A stretch of DNA of 17,142 bases from Chloroflexota bacterium (GTDB lineage Bacteria > Chloroflexota > Dehalococcoidia > SM23-28-2 > RBG-16-64-32), in the NCBI GenBank assembly GCA_005880055.1, contig VBJS01000038.1, forward strand, positions 1 through 17,142, read 5' to 3'. Below the pieces are notes generated by a model. The model made no database searches and was not told the DNA's origin. It worked only from the letters and a program-made list of their open reading frames with translations. Numbering within the stretch: position 1 is the first letter of the stretch; the number at the start of each line of letters is the position of its first letter. A program made the translations under genes and the position numbers. Shown here piece by piece: positions 1-6,639 of the stretch.

Positions 1-1
1 G

Positions 2-805
2 CTCGGCGGCGCCTACGTCTTTGATCGCCGCAGCCGGCGCCACATCGAGAAGGTCGCCGTCGTGCCGCCCGGCACCATCGCCATGCCGGAGACGGTTTCC
101 GGTGACATGGTCATCGAGCATCCCGATATGCGCGTCGCCCTCACCGACGACTCCGCTGGGACGCGCATTCGCGTCGAGGCGGCAGACTTCGGCGGGATGC
201 CCCTCGAAGCGGACATCCTCGTCCAGCGTCCGGAGGGCCATCAGACGCTCAACGTGGTCATCCCCTGGACCGACATCCAGTTCCAGTACACCTCCAAGCA
301 GAACACGCTGCCCGCTTCCGGCTTCGTGCAGGTCGGCGATGATCAACTGGAGTTCGAGCCGCCCGCTTTCGCTTGTCTCGACTACGGCCGCGGCGTCTGG
401 CCCGAGCACACGCTCTGGAACTGGGGCTCGGCGTCCGGCGTCCAGGGCGGCCGTACTGTCGGTCTGAACCTTGGCGGGCAGTGGACGGACGGCACCGGGA
501 TGACGGAAAACGGCCTCTGTATTGACGGCCGTCTCACGAAGATTAGCGAAGACCTGGTTTTCGAGTACGACCGCGCGGTCATGATGAAACCGTGGCGAGT
601 CCGGACGGCGGTGAGCGGGCGCGTCGACCTCCTCTTCGAGCCGGAGTTCGAGCGCGTATCAGAGAGCGGCCGGAGAGACGGATTCTTCACGAGCGCCCAT
701 CAGCTCTTCGGCTGTTACTCGGGCGTCATTAGCCCGGACGGCAGCGAACCAATCGGGGTGCGCGACCTCTTCGGCTGGATCGAGGAGCACGAAGCCCGCT
801 GGTGA
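2..805 (+). CDS. DUF2804 family protein, 5' end cut by window
   Basis: The reading frame is open from the first bases of the window to the TGA at 803-805, so about 267 codons are visible and the true start lies upstream. An in-frame GTG at 62 is not needed as a start, because the frame continues upstream with sensible coding sequence. The C-terminal half has the run I associate with DUF2804: a WPE..LWNWGSASG segment, then GLNLGGQWTDGTGMTENG and a DGRLTKI segment. Tryptophan and glycine dominate, suggesting a beta-rich fold. No signal peptide or membrane segment is visible in the part present. The family has no established biochemical role, so none is assigned. It is the last gene on the plus strand before a 548-bp convergent gap. 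Family call by recollection of the motif, fairly confident. Confidence 0.8.
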   Translation, partial: LGGAYVFDRRSRRHIEKVAVVPPGTIAMPETVSGDMVIEHPDMRVALTDDSAGTRIRVEAADFGGMPLEADILVQRPEGHQTLNVVIPWTDIQFQYTSKQNTLPASGFVQVGDDQLEFEPPAFACLDYGRGVWPEHTLWNWGSASGVQGGRTVGLNLGGQWTDGTGMTENGLCIDGRLTKISEDLVFEYDRAVMMKPWRVRTAVSGRVDLLFEPEFERVSESGRRDGFFTSAHQLFGCYSGVISPDGSEPIGVRDLFGWIEEHEARW

Positions 806-1034
806 CGACGGCTCACTTGCGTACCTACTGACAGCTCCCCCTTTGGGATCCGACTCCCGGCTGTTACGCTGAGACCGAAGGTCCTTCATGACACAGCCGC
901 GCGCGACGACCCCAACCCGCTCGAACGAACGCTGGGGTGCAAGCCTTGAGCGCCGCTCGATCAAGTCATCCGCCGCTCTCGCGCGTTGCCTCAGGTTCGC
1001 CCGGCCGGAGAACCGCGAAAAAAATGTGCCGACA

Positions 1035-1105
1035 ATCAAGCGGTCCGCCAACAATCGAAAACGGACCGTCGGCCAGACGCGAAGCGGCCGCCCAAACCGC
1101 TTGAT
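1035..1105. repeat. Nested inverted repeat in convergent gap
   Basis: The outer arms are perfect 10-mers: ATCAAGCGGT at 1035-1044 and ACCGCTTGAT at 1096-1105. Nested inside, and overlapping the left outer arm, is CGGTCCG (1041-1047) with its complement CGGACCG (1062-1068). The two stems share bases, so they could be alternative RNA folds rather than one. No adjoining T-run supports a simple intrinsic terminator in the plus direction. Read on the minus strand, the element is followed by a stretch of T (plus-strand A-run around 1018-1024), about 10 nt past the stem. Confidence 0.55.
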
Positions 1106-1150
1106 CGTCCGCTTGTTTGAGCGACGCAGTCCCGAGTGCTGAGCGCCTTC

Positions 1151-1217
1151 TGTCATCCCGAGCTGCACGGCAGTCTTCGACGGTACTGGCCGCCGGCACG
1201 AGGGATCTGGGGTGGGG
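1151..1217. repeat. Degenerate interspersed-repeat-like segment
   Basis: TGTCATCCCGAGC (1151-1163) and CGAGGGATCTGGGGTGGGG (1199-1217) look like the two ends of a short intergenic repeat of the type GTCATCCCGAGC..GCGAGGGATCT, which I recall from many bacterial genomes. Here about 35 bp separate the two halves, so the copy would be interrupted or diverged. There is only one copy in the window, so the call rests on recall of the pattern. Confidence 0.35.
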
Positions 1218-1353
1218 CAGCGCTCGCTAAGAGGCGGGGGGCATTTCGAGTACCGAAAGCCGGGTGCTATTGACCGCGCGTCGCAGGCGGCTACGGTTCG
1301 ATGCTGACGGGCAACGGGCAGCGCGCATAGCCGAACGCCTCGGGCGTCATCAC

Positions 1354-2313
1354 TCAGCCGAACCTCTCCCCTACCAGTTCCTCGCTGCGCGCCCAGAGCG
1401 CCTGCGCGCGCTCCGGGTCGAGCGCGTAGGCGCGGACGCCGGACATGGCGGTGGGGTCGTGCGTGAGCGGGGCGACGCCGCAGTCCTCGCAGTAGCGGCC
1501 TCCGACCTCGCCGGCATCCGCCACGACGGCCGCCCAGACCGAGGTAGCCGCGCCCTGCGGGACCGTCTTGAAGGTCGGCCGCGGGCTGTTCGGGGGCAGC
1601 TTCTGCATCAAAAGCTGCATCGTCTCCGGCGTCAGGTGGCGCCCAAGCTCAGTCTGGATGCCGCCCGGGTGCACCGCGCAGGCGCGCACCTCTCGGTCAC
1701 GCAGCCGCCGGTCCAGCTCGCCCGCGAACTGCGCGTTTGCCGTCTTTGAGCGCCCGTACGCGACCCACGGGTCGTACGGCGTGCGTTCGAACCCCGGATC
1801 GTCGAGGTCCACGTCCGAGAACCGGTGCCCCGACGAAGACAGGACCACCACTCGGCTTGGCACGCCGGCGAGGAGCAGCGGCAGCAGGCGGTTCACGAAG
1901 ACGAAGTGTCCCAGGTGGTTCGTGCCGAACTGCGTCTCGAACCCGTCCTCGGTCTTGCCCTGCGGGCAGGCCATCACGCCGGCATTGGCGATCAGCACCT
2001 GCAGCGGCTTATTGTCCGCCAGGAGCTTGTCGGTGCAGGTGCGCACGCTGGACAGCGAGGCCAGGTCCAGCTCGCGCAATTCGGCGCTCGCGCCCGGCGC
2101 CGCGCCGGCACGTACCGTCTCCGCCGCCCGCTCGCCCTTGGCCGGGTCCCGCACAGCCATCACGACGTCGGCGCCGTGTGAGGCCAGCGCCCGCGCCGTC
2201 TCAGCGCCCAGCCCGGCCGACGCCCCGGTGATCAGAATCCGCTGGCCGGACACGTCCCTGCCTTCCAGCAGCTCGTCGGTCGTCGTCTCCCATCCATACG
2301 TCTTGTTGGTCAT
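1354..2313 (-). CDS. Short-chain dehydrogenase/reductase (retinol dehydrogenase-like)
   Basis: This 319-residue protein is a classical NAD(P)-dependent SDR that would interconvert an alcohol and a ketone or aldehyde. The nucleotide-binding TGASAGLG motif is at residues 29-36, NAG at 110-112 within IANAGVMA, the catalytic serine region SSS at 159-161, and YGRSK (Y186, K190) supplies the catalytic Tyr and Lys. HPGG at 215-218 follows as expected. An Asn in TNHLGH (about 132) completes the tetrad. Length and motif spacing match the retinol dehydrogenase/WWOX-like group rather than the shorter FabG type; the substrate cannot be read from the sequence. The ATG start is supported by GGAGG at 2325-2321, 7 nt upstream. 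It is the last gene of a minus-strand run after the SRPBCC gene (39-nt gap). No membrane segment is seen. Confidence 0.93.
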   Translation of the reverse strand: MTNKTYGWETTTDELLEGRDVSGQRILITGASAGLGAETARALASHGADVVMAVRDPAKGERAAETVRAGAAPGASAELRELDLASLSSVRTCTDKLLADNKPLQVLIANAGVMACPQGKTEDGFETQFGTNHLGHFVFVNRLLPLLLAGVPSRVVVLSSSGHRFSDVDLDDPGFERTPYDPWVAYGRSKTANAQFAGELDRRLRDREVRACAVHPGGIQTELGRHLTPETMQLLMQKLPPNSPRPTFKTVPQGAATSVWAAVVADAGEVGGRYCEDCGVAPLTHDPTAMSGVRAYALDPERAQALWARSEELVGERFG

Positions 2314-2352
2314 GATGCTGCCTCCGTTCTCGTCAAGAAGCTTGCGGCGACT

Positions 2353-2781
2353 CTACCCGCCGCTCTCGCAGCGCCGTTTCAGCCCCTCCGCCTCCATGCG
2401 CACGTTGCGCTGGGCCACGGAGCGGACCAGTGGCGATAGCAAGGTCGCCATCAGGCCGCCCATCTGAACGCTCAGCGTCACCCGCGAACCGCCGTCCGCC
2501 GGCTCGACGACGTGCCTGGCGGTGCTACTCACGCCCATCGCGCTCGTCTCCCATGTGAACGAGCGACCTTCTGTGTATTCCGTCACCGTCCAGACAGACT
2601 TGGGCGCGCCCTTGATCTCGATTTGCGCTCTGCTGCCCAGCACCAACGGTCCGTCCTCGAGCCGCTCGATTCGCCGCATCGATTCGGTCCACTCCGGCCA
2701 GCGCTCGACGTCGGTCATCACCCGCCAGACGGCTTCGGCCAGGGCATCGATCTGCGCAGTCTCTTCATGTTGAACCGTCAT
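2353..2781 (-). CDS. SRPBCC family (polyketide cyclase/START-like) protein
   Basis: This 142-residue protein has the SRPBCC signature: an N-terminal strand with a helix DALAEAVWRVMTDVERWPEW near residues 11-30, then alternating strands (GSRAQIEIKG, SVWTVTEYTEGRSFTWE), and a long C-terminal helix ending EAEGLKRRCE. The family binds hydrophobic ligands in a deep cavity; members act as cyclases, aromatase-like proteins or ligand carriers, and no catalytic claim can be made here. The frame is open for 17 codons further upstream, but the ATG at 2781 is chosen because a perfect AAGGAGG lies at 2794-2788, 6 nt away. It sits between an unknown helical protein (28-nt gap) and the SDR (39-nt gap), so the three are probably co-transcribed. 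Confidence 0.88.
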   Translation of the reverse strand: MTVQHEETAQIDALAEAVWRVMTDVERWPEWTESMRRIERLEDGPLVLGSRAQIEIKGAPKSVWTVTEYTEGRSFTWETSAMGVSSTARHVVEPADGGSRVTLSVQMGGLMATLLSPLVRSVAQRNVRMEAEGLKRRCESGG

Positions 2782-2809
2782 GCGCGCCTCCTTATTTGGC
2801 TCGTCGGTC

Positions 2810-3253
2810 TTAGTCCTCCCCGACTCCGGCAATCCCGATCTCTTCTCTCAGGCGTGGGTCCAGGCCGGCCAGCGAGGCCAGCAACTCGCGGTCCAGCCTC
2901 GCGCTCTCGGTAACCAGCGCCTGCAACCGTTCGGAGTGGCCGACGCTTTCGTGGAACTGCCCGCACTGGTATGCCCGCACCTGCTCAGCGAGGGCAGCGT
3001 CGACCTGCGCGGCGTTCGCCAGGAGCGCCAGAAGCAGACGGTTCGGCTCTTCGAGCGGCGCCGGCGGCCGCTCCGCCAGCAGCCGTTTACGCATCGCGCC
3101 GACGGCCTCCGCCCGGCTGCGGGCCAGGTATGCGTCAAGCGGTTCGCCCGGTGCGCGCTCGGCAGCCGTGCCAAACTCCTCCGGGCGGCCGCCGTGCAGC
3201 AGCGAGTACGCGTCCCGGAATGTCTGGCCGTAATCAGATGCAGACTGGGTCAT
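2810..3253 (-). CDS. Hypothetical helical protein, first gene of SRPBCC-SDR operon
   Basis: I do not recognise this 147-residue protein. It is rich in Ala, Leu, Glu and Arg, with long amphipathic helical stretches (for example residues 36-60 and 75-135) and few beta-forming runs, so an all-helical soluble bundle is likely. It has no signal peptide, membrane segment or metal-binding cluster; the only cysteine is in YQCGQFHE. The ATG at 3253 has no clear Shine-Dalgarno sequence. Its reality is supported by position: it ends 28 nt before the SRPBCC start, in the same direction, and its frame has ordinary composition while the opposite frames do not resemble known proteins. Function unknown. Confidence 0.75.
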   Translation of the reverse strand: MTQSASDYGQTFRDAYSLLHGGRPEEFGTAAERAPGEPLDAYLARSRAEAVGAMRKRLLAERPPAPLEEPNRLLLALLANAAQVDAALAEQVRAYQCGQFHESVGHSERLQALVTESARLDRELLASLAGLDPRLREEIGIAGVGED

Positions 3254-3338
3254 TTGGTTGACAACATATGGGTAACATTGACGTTAAGAGCCCGTCAACA
3301 TTAGCATGCGCCACGAATTCGTTCCCGCTGGCCGCTTG
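3254..3338. promoter_or_regulatory. Divergent control region with inverted repeats
   Basis: This short region separates the divergent starts of the helical protein gene (minus) and the sugar dehydrogenase gene (plus). It contains the 9-bp palindrome GTTGACAAC at 3257-3265 and a 6-bp inverted repeat TTGACG (3278-3283) / CGTCAA (3293-3298). These TTGAC elements could be -35 boxes in both directions (TTGACA at 3258-3263 and TTGACG at 3278-3283 on plus; TTGACG reading down from 3298 on minus), but no good -10 box sits 16-18 nt beyond any of them. An operator is as plausible as a promoter. Confidence 0.4.
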
Positions 3339-4560
3339 ATGAAGCCGACGTTTCTGCCTCTGATCTTCTTGCTTCTTTCCGTTGCCGCGTTCGCGTGCGG
3401 CGGAGGAGACGGGGGCGGTGAGGAATCGCTACCCTTTGGGCTGCAGACGCAGACGGTAACAACCGGCGATCATGTCTCGGCAATGGCCTTCGCTCCGGAC
3501 GGCCGTCTCTTCTTCGCGGAGAAGTTCACCGGCAATATCCGTATCGTTGGCGCCGACGGCAAGGCGTTGTCCGACCCCTTCGCCCATCTGGACGTCGCTG
3601 ATTGGCTGCACCTGGACTGGGGGCTGACCGGGCTCGCCCTGGACCCGAATTTCGCCTCTAATCATTTCGTCTACGCCTTCTACAGCCAGCCGGTTGAGTC
3701 GCCGAAGGACCTACCGATCGCGCGCCCGGTGCTGGTCCGATTCACAGAGCAGAACAACAAGGGGATCGATCAGACCGTGGTGATCGACGATTTCCCGCAG
3801 TCGCGGTCGGGCCACCAGGGGTTCAAGACGAACGGACGCATCCACTTCGGCTCGGATGGCGCACTGTACCTCGACATGGGAGATTACGACTGGGGAAAGA
3901 CGGGCCCCAACGGCACCGGTGCTGCGCAAGACCTATCGCTGCCGCTCGGCAAGTTTCTCAGGGTCGATACGTCCGGGAAGCCGCTGCCCGACAACCCCTA
4001 CGTCGCGACGCCCGGCTCCGATCCGCGAATCTTCGCGATCGGTTTCAGCCGTGGCTTCGATTTCGCTTTCCATCCGCAATCGAAAAAGCTGTACAGCACG
4101 GACAACACAGATAGCTGCGAGGAGCTGGACATCGTCCAGGCGGGCGGCAACTACGGGTGGCCCAAGCGACCAGGTAAAGCCGATCGGGCTGCTGGCGCGC
4201 CCGGGCAAAGGCCCCGGCCAGTTCCAGTCGTATATCAGCGCCACCGGCATGGCATTCGTGGGCGCCGCGAAGTACCCGCAGATGGGAGAGGGCCTCCTGA
4301 TCTGCGGTAACGAGACCAAATTGATGCAGCGGCTGAAGCTAGGCGGCGCGGCCTTCGACCAGGTTGCCGCCGACGACGCAGTGGTGAAAGACTGCAACGG
4401 CGCGGTTGCGGCCGCCCCCGATGGCACGGTTTACTACAGCAACGACACGCAGATCACCCGCCTGGTCCAGACGCAGGCGACCGCGGCAGCGTCCGCCGGA
4501 GGCGTGACCGGGGCATCCGCCGGAGGGGCGATGGCGGCCCCGACAACAGCCGGTCCCTGA
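3339..4560 (+). pseudogene. PQQ-type glucose/sorbosone dehydrogenase lipoprotein, frameshifted
   Basis: The product resembles the soluble aldose sugar dehydrogenase family (six-bladed propeller, PQQ cofactor, exported). The N-terminus MKPTFLPLIFLLLSVAAFAC followed by a Gly/Asp-rich stretch looks like a lipoprotein signal, although the lipobox AFAC lacks the usual Leu. Family landmarks are AMAFAPDGRLFFAEK, LTGLALDPNF, GRIHFGSDGALYLDMGD, LGKFLRVD, FAIGFSRGFDFAFHP and GGNYGWP. Right after NYGW (codon at 4158-4160) homology moves to the +1 frame, continuing PSDQVKPIG and ATGMAFVG to the stop at 4560. Removing one base from CCCAA at 4161-4165 restores one protein of roughly 406 residues. Unshifted, translation stops at 4310. 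The start at 3339 is preferred over an upstream ATG at 3306 because it places the signal peptide at the N-terminus. An Ala/Gly-rich tail ends the protein. Sequencing error, true mutation and +1 frameshifting cannot be told apart here. Confidence 0.82.
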
Positions 4561-4563
4561 CCG

Positions 4564-5811
4564 CTACTGCAGCGCGCCCGCTACGAGTAGCTCCGCGATC
4601 TTTTCGTCGCCCAGGCCGAGCAGCTTCTTGCAGACGTACTCTGTGTGCTCGCCGAGCAACGGCGCCGGCGCGCACAACTCGCCCGGCGTCTTCGAGAGCT
4701 TGAACGGCGGGCCGTCATAGGCGGCGCGGCCGGTCTCCGGGTGGTCCAGGTAGACGTAGTACCCGCGCTCCTTCATGTGCTCGTCCACGTCCAGGATTTC
4801 GCGTGCGCTCTGGACCACGCCTGCCGCCGCTCCGCGTGACTGAAGGTCGCGCATCAGTTCGTAAGCGTCCTTGTCCGCCGTCCACTCGCTGATCTTCGCT
4901 TCGAGCTCCGCCTCGCTGGCTTTGCGCGCCTCCAGCGTCGAGAAGCGGCCGTCCGCCGCCCACTCCGGTGAGCCCATCGCTGCTGCGAGCGCCCGCCATT
5001 CCTCCTCCGAGAAGCAGGCGATGGCGATCCAGCGCTGGTCAACAGGCAGGCCGGAGTTGGAGAGCGGCCGGCACTTGAAGGCGTTGTGCGGCACCGCATA
5101 CGGCAGGCCGTTGCCGGAGCGCATGGCAACCCGGCCGTTGGCGGTGTAATCAAATATCGCCGGGCCCAGGGGAGCGACTGACGAGGGCAGTTGCGCGCAT
5201 TCGATCCGCTGTCCCTTGCCGGTCTTGTTTCGATAGTGCAGCGCGGCCAATATGGCGATAAGGGTGTGGCCGGGGTTGATGACATAGTCCGGGTAGTTAG
5301 TGCCCAGGCCGAACGGGGGGCGGTTCGGAAAGCCGGATAGATAGTTGTAGCCGGTGATCGGCGTGAGGACAGCGCCGAAGCCCAGGAAGTCGCGGTGGGG
5401 TCCTTCGTAGCCCTGCATCGGCTGGTAAGCGGCGATGATCTTTGGGTTCACCTCTACAAGCTTGTTGTATGTCAGTCCCCAGCGCTCTATCACGCGAGGA
5501 GTGATGTTCGTGAGGAAGACGTCGGCCCAGGCGACGATCTTCATCGCCAACTCGCGGCCCTGCTCCGTGTTCAGGTTGAGGGTGATTGATAGCTTGGCGG
5601 CGTTGAAGTTGTTGAAGTAGCCGCTAACGTTGTAGCCCGTCTTGCCCTTGGCGAAAGGCGCCACCGTCCGCAGCGCGTCGATGTGCGTCTCTGACTCGAT
5701 CCGCACGACAGTCGCCCCGTAAGTGGCGAGGTGGTTGGCGCAAATGGGCCCGGCGCCGAACCAGGAGAAGTCAGCGACCTTCAGCCCTTCGAGCGGGCGC
5801 TTTGCTTTCAT
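4564..5811 (-). CDS. Family III (CaiB/BaiF) CoA-transferase, paralogue 1, catalytic Asp present
   Basis: This 415-residue protein has the standard family length. Family III enzymes move CoA from one acyl-CoA to another carboxylic acid through a covalent Asp intermediate. The N-terminal LEGLKVADFSWFGAGPICANHLATYGATVVRIE (residues 7-39) is the classic CoA-binding start. D175 in TNYPDYVINPGH (codon at 5289-5287) is in the position of the catalytic Asp, followed by AALHYRNKTGKGQRIE. The C-terminus has PLLGEHTEYV, equivalent to the usual LGEHT motif. It is the last gene of the minus-strand operon, 19 nt after the alpha/beta hydrolase stop; its own ribosome binding site is weak, so coupling to upstream translation is likely. 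Its stop is 3 nt from that of the convergent dehydrogenase. Substrate unknown; a pair with paralogue 2 as one heteromer is inferred. Confidence 0.93.
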   Translation of the reverse strand: MKAKRPLEGLKVADFSWFGAGPICANHLATYGATVVRIESETHIDALRTVAPFAKGKTGYNVSGYFNNFNAAKLSITLNLNTEQGRELAMKIVAWADVFLTNITPRVIERWGLTYNKLVEVNPKIIAAYQPMQGYEGPHRDFLGFGAVLTPITGYNYLSGFPNRPPFGLGTNYPDYVINPGHTLIAILAALHYRNKTGKGQRIECAQLPSSVAPLGPAIFDYTANGRVAMRSGNGLPYAVPHNAFKCRPLSNSGLPVDQRWIAIACFSEEEWRALAAAMGSPEWAADGRFSTLEARKASEAELEAKISEWTADKDAYELMRDLQSRGAAAGVVQSAREILDVDEHMKERGYYVYLDHPETGRAAYDGPPFKLSKTPGELCAPAPLLGEHTEYVCKKLLGLGDEKIAELLVAGALQ

Positions 5812-5830
5812 CGCAAGCGTTCCCGGCCGC

Positions 5831-6639
5831 TCATCCCTCGATACCTCGGGACGAGCGGACCATAGATTGCAGATTCGCCAGGAACGCGCGCAGAAGCTGG
5901 TTGAACTCTTGTGGCCGCTCCATCTGCACGAAGTGCGCGCAGTCCAACGTCCGCACTTCCATGCCGGGAATGGCTTCCCGGAGCTGCTCTTCGGTTACGG
6001 GCAGCGTCGCTGCTCGCGCGAAGAGCGCCGGCACAGGTAGGCTTCCCGGCTGAAGGTACTGCTCGTCGAAGGTGCTTTCGATGGCCGAGTGCATGACACG
6101 CTGCGAGGCTGAGGTCATTCCTTCGATTACCTCCTCTCGCAGCGCGGCGGGTGAATCCTCGCGAAAGAGGAAGTTGGAGATGAATTGCGATGCGACCTGC
6201 TGGTACTGCGGCGAGCGCAGCCCAGCGCTAATCTGCTGCCTGATCGGCTCAAATTGCGGGCCCATAGGCGTAAGCGGCGAATCGACGATGACCGCCGCGC
6301 GGATGCTTTTGGGTGCTTGCGCGCGAGGTTGGCAGTGATTACGCCGCCCATGCTGTGGCCGATGACGACCGGTCGCTGGAGGCCGGTTTTCCCGATCAAC
6401 CAGGCGACGTCGTCGACGAAGCCGCCGATCGTGTAGTTCTGGTCAGGCTTATCGGACGCGCCGTGGCCGCGCAAGTCCACCGCCACAACCCGGTTCGTGA
6501 GCCCGAACTCGCTGGTCTGGTCTCTCCAGTGTGAGTGGGCGCAGCACCAGCGGTGCACAAAGAGGAGGGGTGGGTCGCCGGCGCCTTCGTCCAAGTAGCA
6601 GAGGTTGATTCCATCGCGGTTCGCAGTCTTAAGGGCCAT
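5831..6639 (-). pseudogene. Alpha/beta hydrolase with a -1 frameshift between two CoA-transferases
   Basis: The first part runs MALKTANRDGINLCYLDEG, then LLFVHRWCC (oxyanion strand; the usual FVHGWCC Gly is Arg here), VVAVDLRGHGASDKP and the nucleophile elbow GHSMGG with S96. After HPK (residues 109-111) homology jumps to the -1 frame: SIRAAVIVDSPLTPMGPQ to CAHFVQMERPQEF, which brings the catalytic-type His and the C-terminal helix, ending at 5831. Joined, the two parts give about 269 residues, the normal length for the family. Unshifted, translation ends at 6127 after 170 residues, without the His. The shift point is a C CCA AAA heptamer at 6313-6307. The ATG shares one base with the stop of CoA-transferase 2 (TAATG), so translation is coupled. 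One missing A, by mutation or sequencing error, explains it most simply. Substrate unknown; a CoA-ester or lactone hydrolase is only a guess. Confidence 0.85.

Larger units (their letters stand above)
806..1353. other. 548-bp convergent intergenic gap without a credible gene
   Basis: This lies between the stop codons of the DUF2804 gene (plus) and the SDR gene (minus), so neither neighbour needs a promoter here. Short open frames exist on both strands, but their translations are Arg/Ser-rich and low in complexity. They lack ribosome binding sites and resemble no family I know. The gap holds a nested inverted repeat (1035-1105) and a segment like an interspersed repeat (1151-1217), listed separately. 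I see no terminator with a T-run, tRNA or insertion sequence. Confidence 0.7.

Noticed and set aside
888..1142. 84-codon open frame on the plus strand in the convergent gap
   Set aside because: It is Arg-rich, low in complexity, without a ribosome binding site, and includes the nested inverted repeat.
659..1168. 170-codon open frame on the minus strand across the DUF2804 3' end and the gap
   Set aside because: It overlaps a real gene for about 150 bp, has no ribosome binding site, and its Arg/Ala-rich translation resembles no family.
1335..1347. Small hairpin ACGCC-TCG-GGCGT just past the SDR stop, as a terminator
   Set aside because: The stem is only 5 bp and no T-run follows on the minus strand.
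806..1353. Insertion sequence remnant in the convergent gap
   Set aside because: There is no transposase-like translation in any frame and no matching terminal repeats with target duplications that I can see.
1568..2467. 299-codon plus-strand open frame opposite the SDR gene
   Set aside because: It is antisense to an SDR with full catalytic motifs; long antisense frames are common in GC-rich DNA and this one is Ser/Arg-rich.
5831..6265. Independent small gene beginning MGPQFEPIRQQ
   Set aside because: It is the C-terminal half of the alpha/beta hydrolase (cap helices, catalytic-type His), it is open upstream to the frameshift point, and it has no ribosome binding site of its own.
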